Notes: generated from the sequence alone by a model not told the origin. Shown: positions 14,280 through 21,618, numbered from the stretch's first letter. The stretch is DNA of 35,210 nt from Acidimicrobiales bacterium (GCA_035531755.1 DATKSK010000065.1:1-35210), one strand, 5' to 3'. Made by a program: numbers and translations.

Positions 14280-15330
14280 GCCGGGAGACTACCGACCACC
14301 CCACGACCTCGCCGGTAGGGTTCGGGGCATCGGCGTCCGCCTCGAACCCCACGACGAGTACATGCACGAGCTGGGCCCGGAGCCCAACTTCAACGAATCC
14401 ATGTACTTCAACGTCTACGACCCGGCCGCCCGTCTCGGCGGCTTCTTCCGGTTGGGGAACCGGGCCAACGAGGGGGCCGGGGAGATGACGATGTGCCTCT
14501 TCCTGCCCGACGGCCGCGTCGCCTTCATGTTCCGCCGCCCCCGCATCACCACCAACGACGCCTTCGACGCCGCCGGCATGCGCTTCGAGGTCGTCGAGCC
14601 GTTCGAGGAATTGCGCGTCGGCTACCGGGGACCCGCCGTCCTGCTGGACGACCCCCTGCAGATGGCCGACCCGCGCCGGGCGTTCGCGGACAACCCCCAT
14701 GCCGGCTGCGCCGTCGAGCTCGTCTACCGAGGGTGCTCCGCCATGGTGGGCGGGGAGCCCGACCAGCCGGTCGAGCGCCCGGGCGAGGAGTTCGCGCGCG
14801 GCCACTACGAACAGCTCGTGGCGGCACGGGGCACGGTCCACGTCGGCGACGACCGGTGGGACGTGCACGGCTACGGCCTGCGAGACCACAGCTGGGGGCC
14901 ACGGTACTGGCAGGCCCCGTGGTACTACCGCTGGCTCACCGGCAACGTCGGGGACGACTTCGGGTTCATGGGCTCGCGCATCGCCCGGCGCGACGGCCCG
15001 GGGAGGCGCGGCGGCTTCGTGTGGGACGGGCACGAGCTGCACCTCTGCCACGACTTCCGAATCCGCTCCACCTGGGAGGGAGCGCAGCGGTACCACCACG
15101 GCATCGAGGCGCAGCTCGTCACCGGCGCACGGACATGGACCGTGCGCGGTTCGGTGCAGCGCCTCATCCCGTTGCGGAACCGGCGCCGCGACCCCGAGGG
15201 CAACGAGCTCACCACCCGCATCTCGGAGGGGCTCACGACCTGGACGCTCGACGACGGGCGCGTGGGCTACGGCCTGTCTGAGTACCTGGACCAGATGGTG
15301 GACGGGGAGCCGGTCGGCCTGGACGAGTGA
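14278..15330 (+). CDS. DUF7064-like protein
   Basis: Up to 350 residues. Conserved-looking blocks are GPEPNFNESMYFNVYD near the start, GLRDHSWGPRYWQAPWYYRW in the middle and DDGRVGYGLSEYLDQ at the end. From memory this is the DUF7064/DUF7065 type, often found near steroid and lipid catabolic genes; biochemical function is unknown. The likely fold is a lipocalin-like beta-barrel pair, but that is inference. Start is uncertain: ATG 14278 is the outermost option, yet the only good -10 (TAGGGT, 14316-14321) lies inside that reading frame. If used, translation would begin at ATC 14329 (giving GVRLEPHDEYMHEL) or ATG 14362, the latter cutting into the conserved start. It diverges from the phosphotransferase gene. 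Confidence 0.78.
   Translation: MPGDYRPPHDLAGRVRGIGVRLEPHDEYMHELGPEPNFNESMYFNVYDPAARLGGFFRLGNRANEGAGEMTMCLFLPDGRVAFMFRRPRITTNDAFDAAGMRFEVVEPFEELRVGYRGPAVLLDDPLQMADPRRAFADNPHAGCAVELVYRGCSAMVGGEPDQPVERPGEEFARGHYEQLVAARGTVHVGDDRWDVHGYGLRDHSWGPRYWQAPWYYRWLTGNVGDDFGFMGSRIARRDGPGRRGGFVWDGHELHLCHDFRIRSTWEGAQRYHHGIEAQLVTGARTWTVRGSVQRLIPLRNRRRDPEGNELTTRISEGLTTWTLDDGRVGYGLSEYLDQMVDGEPVGLDE
14286..14291 (-). promoter_or_regulatory. -10 element TAGTCT (leaderless) for phosphotransferase
   Basis: TAGTCT on the minus strand ends 6 nt before ATG 14279, with no ribosome site between. Confidence 0.55.
14316..14321 (+). promoter_or_regulatory. -10 element TAGGGT for DUF7064-like gene
   Basis: TAGGGT predicts a transcript starting near 14328, downstream of ATG 14278. 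An ATC codon begins 7 nt after the hexamer at 14329 and is in frame. Confidence 0.4.
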
Positions 15331-15365
15331 CGCCCGGTGCGCCCGGTGCGCCCGGTGCGCCCGGG
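15331..15365 (+). repeat. 9-bp tandem repeat upstream of fusion gene
   Basis: CGCCCGGTG is repeated three times exactly (15331-15357) with a partial fourth copy, starting directly after the stop of the DUF7064-like gene and ending at the CAAGAT -10-like hexamer (15367-15372). Confidence 0.85.
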
Positions 15366-15380
15366 GCAAGATGGCCGGGC

Positions 15381-16457
15381 ATGGACCGGGCCACGATCGA
15401 TGTGTACGACGCGCGCGGTGCGGCCTGGGCGGCCCGCCGCCGCCCTGTGCGCCGCGCCGATGCCCGGGCCTTCGCCCGCCAGGTGACCGGCGGAGCCCTG
15501 CGTGTCGACCTCGGCTGCGGGGCGGGGCGTTACACCGCTGACCTCGGCCTGCCCGTCGTCGGCCTCGACGCCGCCCGGGGCATGCTGGAGCTGTGCCGGC
15601 GGGCGGCACCCGCCGCCGCCCTGGTGCAGGCCGATCTCGAGGCGCTCCCGTTCGGTCGCGGCACGCTGCACGGGGGGTGGGCGAACATGAGCTACCTCCA
15701 CCTCCCGAGCGCCCGGCTCCCGGCGGCGCTCGCCCACCTGCACGGCGCGCTGGTGACCGACGCCCCGCTCGACCTCCAGGTCCTGGCCGGCGACTACGAG
15801 GGGGACGCGCTGCCCGACGACGACGTGGGTGGGCGGTTCTTCGCGGCGTGGACGCCCGAGCGCCTCCTCGACGTCCTCGTGGGCGCCGGCTTCGCCGTCG
15901 AGAACGTGCAGCTCGACGGCGACGTGGTGCGGGGCCGCGCCCGGCGCGCCCGCTCGCTGCCCGACACCGTCGGCCCGGGGATGGGCCTGCTCGTCGTGGG
16001 CCTCAACCCGAGCCGGTACGCCGCGGACGCCGGCGTCGGCTATGCGCGGCCGGGCAATCGGTTCTGGCCCGCGGCCCTGGCGGCCGGGGTCGTCACCCGC
16101 GACCGCGACGCGTTCCACGCGCTGCGCGTCCACGGGGTCGGGATGACCGATCTGGTCAAACGGGCCACCCCGGGCGCCTCGGTGCTGGGCGCGGTCGAGT
16201 ACCGGGCGGGCATGGCACGCGTCGAGCGGTTGGTGCGGTGGTTGGAGCCGGATGCCGTGTGTTTCGTGGGCCTGTCGGGGTGGCGGGTCGCGGTCGACCC
16301 CGGCGCCACGACAGGCCCCCAACCCGAGGGCATCGGCGGGCGTCCGGCATACGTGATGCCGTCGACCAGCGGGGCCAACGCGCACGCCCGCCTCGACGCT
16401 CTCACCGAGCACCTCCGGGCGGCCGCCGAGCGCGGCGGGCGACGACGGGCACCGTGA
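15381..16457 (+). CDS. Methyltransferase-Mug/TDG-type DNA glycosylase fusion
   Basis: A 358-residue two-domain protein. Residues 1-190 form a class I SAM methyltransferase: VDLGCGAGR (42-50) is the SAM loop, D63 in VVGLDAARGM the acidic ribose contact, and DLEALPF (85-91) motif III. Residues 202-350 form a mismatch-specific uracil/thymine-DNA glycosylase: LVVGLNPS (204-211) holds the catalytic Asn (N209), PGNRFWP follows at 224-230, and VMPSTSGANAH (325-335) resembles the MPS-type DNA-intercalating loop of TDG more than the NPSGLS of E. coli Mug. No stop or frameshift separates the parts. ATG 15381 follows CAAGAT by 8 nt. Mug enzymes remove U or T mispaired with G; what the methyltransferase adds, and to what, is unknown. 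Confidence 0.88.
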   Translation: MDRATIDVYDARGAAWAARRRPVRRADARAFARQVTGGALRVDLGCGAGRYTADLGLPVVGLDAARGMLELCRRAAPAAALVQADLEALPFGRGTLHGGWANMSYLHLPSARLPAALAHLHGALVTDAPLDLQVLAGDYEGDALPDDDVGGRFFAAWTPERLLDVLVGAGFAVENVQLDGDVVRGRARRARSLPDTVGPGMGLLVVGLNPSRYAADAGVGYARPGNRFWPAALAAGVVTRDRDAFHALRVHGVGMTDLVKRATPGASVLGAVEYRAGMARVERLVRWLEPDAVCFVGLSGWRVAVDPGATTGPQPEGIGGRPAYVMPSTSGANAHARLDALTEHLRAAAERGGRRRAP

Positions 16458-16644
16458 CGATCCGTGCGCGTCACCCACGCTCCGTCGGTGTGGGCTCCCC
16501 GTGCGGTTCCCGGAACCCGTCGTCGGTGCCGTTGCATTTGCCCGTCCGGCGACGGTGACCGCTGCGACACGAGCGGTACCGACGCACGCGCCACGCGCGC
16601 GAGGTTCGGCGACCACGGTCCGCCAAGTCGTTCGACCGGTCCGA

Positions 16645-16650
16645 TAGCCT
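16645..16650 (+). promoter_or_regulatory. -10 element TAGCCT (leaderless)
   Basis: TAGCCT ends 8 nt before GTG 16659. The 200 bp upstream contain no other supported feature. Confidence 0.45.
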
Positions 16651-16658
16651 CGCTTTCC

Positions 16659-17609
16659 GTGGTACCCGGCCACGACACCGACGTCAGCGCACCACCACGA
16701 GCCACTGGTGTCGACGCTGCCGCCGTGGCGCGCGCCGGCTGCGTGGCGCCGAGGGCGCCGTCGACGCGCGCCGGAACGGCACACTCCGTCACCGGCCCCG
16801 GCTCGTGTGACGACGAGGCCTCCGCATCCGTCTACGCGCAGCACTACGACCCCGCGTTCGGCCGTCGCTTCGCAGAGCGCGCCCTCGACGCCCTCGTCGT
16901 CGTCCGCGGTGCGCGGGTGCTCGACGTCGCCTGCAGCACGGGGATCTTCGCGCGGCTCGCCGCCCATGTCGTCGGCCACACCGGCAGGGTGGTGGGCATC
17001 GACCCCTCGCCCGCGGCCATCGAGGCGGCCCGGCGCATCGACATCACCAGCATCGTCGAATGGCAGACGTGGGAGGACGCCCGGCTGGCGTTCCCCGACG
17101 CGGCCTTCGACGTCGTCGCCTGCCAGCACGCGCTCCACCGGTTCGCCGACCCGGTCGCCGCGCTCGAGGACATGCGGCGCGTCCTCGCCCCCGGCGGTCG
17201 CCTCGGCATCACGACATGGGGCCCGATCGAGGAGAACCCTGCCTTCGCGGCCCAGCTCGACGCCACCATCAAGGCCGGGCTCGACCAATCGGGCGTGGTC
17301 GAGATGCTCCTCGACGCGTTCGCCTATCACCGCATCGAGGACCTCCGGGACCTGACGCGAGCGGCCGGGTTCACCGACGTGTCGGTGCGCACCGTCAGGA
17401 TGCTCACGGCGTTGCCCCGCGTGGCGCAGTGGGTGCGCGTCTACCCGTCGCTGCCACCACTGTCGCGAGCCTGGCGGGACTGCACCCAGCAGGCCCGCAT
17501 CCAGTTCCTGTCCCGGGCGACGGAGCTGCTGCGCCCGTTCGAGCACGACGGCGTGCTGCGCGTCCAGGCCTCGTCGCGCCTCGTCGTGGCCCGCGCGCCG
17601 TTCCGCTGA
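16659..17609 (+). CDS. Class I SAM-dependent methyltransferase
   Basis: A 316-residue UbiE/Methyltransf_11-type methyltransferase. The SAM loop is VLDVACSTGIFARL (87-100), with the acidic residue D115 in VVGIDPSPAA and FDVVACQHALHRF as the post-motif strand; LAPGGRLGITTW is the typical later strand. Residues 1-55 are unstructured, rich in Ala, Gly and Pro. The frame is open further upstream, but GTG 16659 behind TAGCCT is preferred. The C-terminal 100 residues (WVRVYPSLPPLSRAW onward) resemble small-molecule or polyketide/quinone methyltransferases; the acceptor is not identifiable. It follows the methyltransferase-glycosylase fusion, but their methyltransferase domains differ. Confidence 0.85.
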   Translation: MVPGHDTDVSAPPRATGVDAAAVARAGCVAPRAPSTRAGTAHSVTGPGSCDDEASASVYAQHYDPAFGRRFAERALDALVVVRGARVLDVACSTGIFARLAAHVVGHTGRVVGIDPSPAAIEAARRIDITSIVEWQTWEDARLAFPDAAFDVVACQHALHRFADPVAALEDMRRVLAPGGRLGITTWGPIEENPAFAAQLDATIKAGLDQSGVVEMLLDAFAYHRIEDLRDLTRAAGFTDVSVRTVRMLTALPRVAQWVRVYPSLPPLSRAWRDCTQQARIQFLSRATELLRPFEHDGVLRVQASSRLVVARAPFR

Positions 17610-17656
17610 GGAATCCCAGGCGCTCCGTGGTGCGACGGCACCCCGTGGGTGGGGCG

Positions 17657-17662
17657 TAGTCT
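17657..17662 (+). promoter_or_regulatory. -10 element TAGTCT (leaderless)
   Basis: TAGTCT ends 6 nt before GTG 17669. Confidence 0.5.
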
Positions 17663-17668
17663 GAGCGT

Positions 17669-18826
17669 GTGCCGGACGACACGGGTCAGACCCGAAACGG
17701 CGACGCCGGGCCCGCCCGACCCGGCGCGGCACCTGGCCTCCCGACGAGCCCGGTGCCGCCGCCGTGGGCCGCCCCTGCCTCCCTCCCCCTGACGGGGTTC
17801 CCCGAGCCGGGCGGCCCGCCCGCGGCCGCCGGACCGACCCCGCCCCCACCCCCCGGCTACGCGTCGCCGGGGGTGCCCCCCGCGCCGCTCGACCCGCCCG
17901 ATCACGACCCTGCCGCCGGCACGGGCCCGGACCCCGCCCCGCTCGAGCCGTGGGCGGAGGGGGCCGACCTCGGCGACGACTTCGGTCGCTCGCTGGTCCC
18001 GGGCCGACGGCGCAGGACCCTGGTGACCGTCGTCGCCGTGGCGCTCGTGGTGGCGCTCCTCGTGGGCGGCGGCGTGGCCTTCCTCATCACGTCGGGCCCC
18101 GGGCCCATCCCCCTCGTCTCCCCCGCGGCCCGGAGCCTGCTGCACTCCTCGCTGCGGGCGGCAGAGCGCAAGGGCAGCTTCCACTACGTGTCGCGCTTCA
18201 CGTCGCAGGGCGCCACGCAGACGACCGTCGGCGACGCCGGGAGGTCGTCGGGCCGACAGGTCATCACCATCGGCCCCCACACCTTCACGGTCCTCGTGGT
18301 CGGCTCGGCGTGCTACTTCCGAGGTGATGCCCGGGAGCTGGTCGACCAGCTCGGCCTGCCCACGGCGACGGCGACCGCCCAGGACGGCCAGTGGATCTTC
18401 CTCTCCCCCGGGGACGCCCCCTACCAGTCGGTGTACGCGGCGGTGACCGCCCACTCCGCCCTGGCCGACAACATCGCCTTCGTGCCACACCGCCCACTGG
18501 ACCCCACGACGCTGTCGGGACGCCGTGTCCTCGGGATCGCCGGGCCGATGACCAACGTCTCGGTCAACGGGCAGACCCAGAAGGCGAAGGGCTCCGCCAC
18601 CTTCTACGTCGCCGCCTCCGACCACGTGCCGGTGCGGTACTCGGAGCAGGGCAAGATCGACAACCAGCAGAGTGCCTTCACCATGACCTTCAGCAAATGG
18701 GGCGAGCCGGTCACGGTGACCGCGCCCCAAGGAGCCGTCAGCTTCGCGTCCTTGGGAAGTACCGGACCGGGGCCCTCGGTCACGAGCCCGCAGGGGCCGC
18801 CCACCCTCGTCTCCTACCCGGCGTGA
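17669..18826 (+). CDS. Proline-rich single-pass membrane protein
   Basis: A 385-residue protein of unknown function. Residues 1-110 are Pro/Gly/Ala-rich and acidic, presumably cytoplasmic. RRRR just before a single membrane helix (about 116-141, TLVTVVAVALVVALLVGGGVAFL) sets N-in, C-out topology. The outer domain (about 145-385) begins ARSLLHSSLRAAERKGSFHYVSRF and alternates short strands, a pattern like LppX/LprG/LolA-type lipid-binding folds of actinobacterial lipoproteins; that resemblance is weak and inferential. It has only one cysteine. GTG 17669 lies 6 nt after TAGTCT. It converges with the DrrB-like permease gene. The gene looks real from its coding bias and promoter. Confidence 0.75.
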   Translation: MPDDTGQTRNGDAGPARPGAAPGLPTSPVPPPWAAPASLPLTGFPEPGGPPAAAGPTPPPPPGYASPGVPPAPLDPPDHDPAAGTGPDPAPLEPWAEGADLGDDFGRSLVPGRRRRTLVTVVAVALVVALLVGGGVAFLITSGPGPIPLVSPAARSLLHSSLRAAERKGSFHYVSRFTSQGATQTTVGDAGRSSGRQVITIGPHTFTVLVVGSACYFRGDARELVDQLGLPTATATAQDGQWIFLSPGDAPYQSVYAAVTAHSALADNIAFVPHRPLDPTTLSGRRVLGIAGPMTNVSVNGQTQKAKGSATFYVAASDHVPVRYSEQGKIDNQQSAFTMTFSKWGEPVTVTAPQGAVSFASLGSTGPGPSVTSPQGPPTLVSYPA

Positions 18827-18830
18827 GCCG

Positions 18831-18848
18831 GGCGCGGCGCGCCGCGCC
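18831..18848. terminator. 18-bp perfect palindrome between convergent genes
   Basis: GGCGCGGCGCGCCGCGCC is fully self-complementary and begins 4 bp after the stop of the membrane-protein gene, 34 bp before the stop of the convergent permease gene. It is a candidate bidirectional, U-tract-free terminator. Confidence 0.45.
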
Positions 18849-18882
18849 GGGCCACCCGGGACGGCTGTAGCGCCCCGGCGGA

Positions 18883-19734
18883 TCAGCTGGTGCGGCGGTA
18901 GCGCCACACCGCCAAGGGCGCCAGCACCAGCAGAAGCCCCGCGCACCACGCCAGGGCCTCGACGACGTGGCCCGAGGTACTGCCGACGCCGGCCGCGGGG
19001 CCGACCATGAGCGCCCGCATGGCGTTGATCACCACCCCGACGGGCTGATGGTTGGCGAAGGCACGCAACCAGCCCGGAAGCTGCCTGGCGGGCACGAACG
19101 CCGGTGACGCGAAGATCAACGGGAAGAGGATCGGGAACGCCATCACCTGCGCGGTCTCGCTGTTCGACGCCATGAGCCCGACGAAGGCGAACCCCCACAG
19201 CAACGCGTAGGAGAACAAGAGGACCAGCGCCACGCTGGCGAGGAACCCGAGCGCTCCGTTCGGGAAGTCGAAGCCCACCGCGGCACCCACGCCGGTCATG
19301 AGCACGACGACGAAGACGTTGCGCACCAGGTCGGCCGTGGTCCGGCCGGCGAGAACGGCGGAGCGGGCCATGGGAAGGGCCCGGAACCGCTCGATCAGGC
19401 CCTCGTGCAGGTCCTCGGCGAGCCCGACGGCCGCACCGATCCCACCGAAGGCCACGCTCTGCACGAAGATGCCGGCCATCAGGTAGTCGATGTAGCTCAG
19501 GTGGTTCCCGGGGTTGATCGCCCCGCCGAACACGTAGCGGAACAGGAGCACGAACATGATCGGCTGCAGCGTGGAGAAGAACAGCGCCTCGGGTGTCCGG
19601 GTGTAGGAGATCAGGTTGCGCTTGGTGATGGTCAGGGTGTCGGCGATCACCCAGTGCACCCGCGACGCCGCCGTCGGCTTGGCCGCCGGCCCGGGCGGTC
19701 CACCCGTGCCCGGGCCGATCACCGTGGTCGTCAT
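18883..19734 (-). CDS. DrrB-like ABC-2 exporter permease
   Basis: A 283-residue ABC-2 type permease of the daunorubicin-resistance DrrB kind, with about six membrane helices. Typical segments are TLTITKRNLISYTRTPEALFF before helix 1, the cytoplasmic ERFRALPMARSAVLAGR (the conserved ABC-2 coupling region) and the late helix set FPLIFASPAFVP. With the upstream ATPase it would form a drug or lipid exporter. Its ATG overlaps the ATPase stop as ATGA, so the two are coupled. It is the last gene of the padR operon. Confidence 0.9.
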   Translation of the reverse strand: MTTTVIGPGTGGPPGPAAKPTAASRVHWVIADTLTITKRNLISYTRTPEALFFSTLQPIMFVLLFRYVFGGAINPGNHLSYIDYLMAGIFVQSVAFGGIGAAVGLAEDLHEGLIERFRALPMARSAVLAGRTTADLVRNVFVVVLMTGVGAAVGFDFPNGALGFLASVALVLLFSYALLWGFAFVGLMASNSETAQVMAFPILFPLIFASPAFVPARQLPGWLRAFANHQPVGVVINAMRALMVGPAAGVGSTSGHVVEALAWCAGLLLVLAPLAVWRYRRTS

Positions 19735-20804
19735 CGTCCACCTCCGTCGCCGGTCGTCCCCGCCGCGGCCCGGGCCCGGCGGCGGCGGCGGCGTGAACCG
19801 GGTTCCGTCGCGGGCGCGCCCTCGGGCCCGGCACCGTCCTCTTCGGCCCGTTGGCCGGTGAGCGCCAGGAACACGTCGTCGAGACTCGGTTCGCGCAGCC
19901 GGAACGTCGTGGGTGCGAGGGCGTGCTGGTCGAGCAGGCGCAGCACCTCCATGGCGACCCGGGGCCCGTCGTCCACCGGAAGCTCGACGATCGACCCCAC
20001 GACCGTCGGGCTCTTGGCTCCCACCGTCTGGAGGATCACCGCGGCGCGCTGAGCCGCCTCGGCGTCGGGAAGGCCGACGTCGAGCACAGTGGCACCCAGA
20101 TCGGCCTTGAGCTGTGCCGGCGTCCCCTCGGCGATGACATGGCCCCGGTCGACGACGGCGATGTGGCCGGCGAGGCGATCGGCTTCCTCCAGGTACTGCG
20201 TGGTGAGAAGCACCGAGGTGCCTTCGCCCACGAGGCCCTCGACCATCGACCACACATCCATCCGGCTCTGGGGGTCGAGGCCGGTGGTCGGCTCGTCGAG
20301 GAACAGCACCTTCGGCCGCGCCACCAGCGCGGCGGCCACGTCCAGCCGGCGTCGCATCCCCCCCGAGTAGGTCTTGAGCGGTCGGTCGCCGGCGTCGCTC
20401 AGCCCGAACTGCTCGAGGAGCTCGACCGCCCGCCGGGCCACCACGTCCCGTGCCAGGTGGTTGAGGCGCCCCACCATGGTCAGGTTCTCCCGGCCGGTGA
20501 GGTTCTCGTCCACGGCCGCGTACTGGCCCGCCAGCCCGATGAGCGGGCGCACGGTGTCGGCGTGGTGGACGACGTCGTACCCGAGGACGCGGCCCCATCC
20601 CGCGTCGGGATTGATGATCGTCGTCAGGATCCGCACCGCGGTGGTCTTGCCGGCACCGTTCGGCCCCAACAGGCCGAAGACCGTCCCCTGCTCGACGGCG
20701 AAGCTCACCCCGTCGAGGGCGACCACGGTGCCGCCGAAGGTCTTGTGCAGATCGTGGGCCTCGATGGCAGGTGTGGTCGATGTCGACGCCATGGAAACGC
20801 TCAT
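19731..20804 (-). CDS. DrrA-like ABC exporter ATPase
   Basis: A 357-residue ABC ATPase of the DrrA subfamily. Visible are the Walker A (GPNGAGKTT), the Q-loop (GQYAAVDENLTGRENL), the signature YSGGMRRRLD, the Walker B LFLDEPTTGLDP, and an H-loop replaced by Gln (LLTTQYLEEAD), which is normal for DrrA-type proteins. The C-terminal part (about 220-325) is the regulatory domain including REPSLDDVFLALTG. The last 30 residues are a basic, low-complexity tail whose codons overlap the permease start. It is coupled to padR by an ATGA overlap at 20801-20804. Substrate may be an antibiotic, lipid or other amphiphile. Confidence 0.92.
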   Translation of the reverse strand: MSVSMASTSTTPAIEAHDLHKTFGGTVVALDGVSFAVEQGTVFGLLGPNGAGKTTAVRILTTIINPDAGWGRVLGYDVVHHADTVRPLIGLAGQYAAVDENLTGRENLTMVGRLNHLARDVVARRAVELLEQFGLSDAGDRPLKTYSGGMRRRLDVAAALVARPKVLFLDEPTTGLDPQSRMDVWSMVEGLVGEGTSVLLTTQYLEEADRLAGHIAVVDRGHVIAEGTPAQLKADLGATVLDVGLPDAEAAQRAAVILQTVGAKSPTVVGSIVELPVDDGPRVAMEVLRLLDQHALAPTTFRLREPSLDDVFLALTGQRAEEDGAGPEGAPATEPGSRRRRRRARAAAGTTGDGGGR

Positions 20805-21439
20805 CTCCTGTCCGGACCGCTCGTGCCGGCCGTGGCGGCACCCCGGTCCTGCTGATGGAAGTCCTTCCACATCTCGATACCTTCGAGCGACCCCGCCTCG
20901 ATCTCGGTGACGAGCGAGCGGGTCCACGCCAGCTCGGCCTCGAGCAGGGCGGTGGTGTATTCGTACTCCACGACGAACAGACGCGGCACGCCCTGCTCCC
21001 CGATCAGGTCGCGGACGGTGCGGCGCTGGGCGAGGTCGACCTCCAGGTGCTGGCAGCGGATGGCCAGGAGGCTCGTCGCCTCGGACGGCGACAGCACCGG
21101 CAACAGGGACAATCCCGCCTCGAACCGGAGGTATTCCTTGGCCGGCGTGCTCACGAGCTCACCCAACCAGTCCACCAGCTCGTGGGAGCCGGCATCGGTG
21201 ATGCGGTAGACGGTCCGCTCCGGGCGCCGTCCCTCGCGCACGGTCTCGTGCGCCTCGATCAACCGGTGGCGCACCAGCGCCTCGACCACCGTGTACAGCG
21301 ACCCGTAGTTCAGCTTGATGCTCTCGTCCTTGTGGCGGGCGCGCATCGTGGTGGCCATCTCGTAGGGGTGCATGGGCCGCTCGGAGAGACAGCCCAGCAC
21401 GGCCAGGGCGAGCGGGTTCCCGACCTTGCGGCGTGCCAT
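20801..21439 (-). CDS. PadR-family transcriptional repressor
   Basis: A 212-residue PadR regulator. The N-terminal winged helix (1-85) includes NPLALAVLGCLSERPMHPYEM, SLYTVVEALVRHRLI and the wing RRPERTVYRITDAG. The C-terminal helical region (about 100-190, EYLRFEAGLSLLPVLS and LEAELAWTRSLV) is the dimerisation segment of long PadR proteins. Such proteins repress exporter genes and are released by the exported drug. It heads an operon with the DrrA/DrrB pair. A promoter with an inverted repeat framing its spacer lies 39-67 bp upstream, pointing to autorepression. Confidence 0.92.
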   Translation of the reverse strand: MARRKVGNPLALAVLGCLSERPMHPYEMATTMRARHKDESIKLNYGSLYTVVEALVRHRLIEAHETVREGRRPERTVYRITDAGSHELVDWLGELVSTPAKEYLRFEAGLSLLPVLSPSEATSLLAIRCQHLEVDLAQRRTVRDLIGEQGVPRLFVVEYEYTTALLEAELAWTRSLVTEIEAGSLEGIEMWKDFHQQDRGAATAGTSGPDRR

Positions 21440-21476
21440 GTCGACCGTCAGACCTCCCCGAGGGCTATCCGTAGCC

Positions 21477-21498
21477 GAGTATCCTGATACAGATACTC
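21477..21498. promoter_or_regulatory. Probable PadR operator
   Basis: GAGTATC (21477-21483) and GATACTC (21492-21498) form a perfect inverted repeat with an 8-nt spacer. One arm covers the -10 and the other lies in the promoter spacer, so a bound repressor would block RNA polymerase. The 8-nt spacing matches PadR-type sites. Confidence 0.6.
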
Positions 21499-21506
21499 GC
21501 TGTCAA
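21478..21506 (-). promoter_or_regulatory. Promoter of padR-drrAB operon
   Basis: On the minus strand the -35 is TTGACA (21501-21506), a perfect consensus, followed by a 17-nt spacer and GATACT (21478-21483) as -10. It is the best sigma-70-type promoter in the window. Confidence 0.65.
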
Positions 21507-21530
21507 GTGAAGGGTCTGGCGCGGCACCGG

Positions 21531-21590
21531 GCACAGCGGCGGCGGGCGCAGCGCACGGCAGCACAGCGGCGGCGGGCGCAGCACACGGCC
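21531..21590. repeat. 30-bp tandem duplication
   Basis: Two copies (21531-21560 and 21561-21590) differ at only a few positions. They lie between the padR promoter and the end of the dehydrogenase gene. Confidence 0.8.
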
Positions 21591-21618
21591 CGACGCCCGT
21601 GCCCGCGGGCGACCGGGA

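Noticed and set aside
14278-14328. N-terminal extension MPGDYRPPHDLAGRV of the DUF7064-like protein
   Set aside because: It is kept only as the conservative gene boundary. The predicted transcript would start downstream of it, and the residues look like non-coding sequence.
15381-17609. Methyltransferase, glycosylase fusion and second methyltransferase as a DNA-modification defence island
   Set aside because: No restriction nuclease, specificity subunit or DNA methyltransferase motif such as DPPY or PCQ is present, and the second methyltransferase looks like a small-molecule enzyme.
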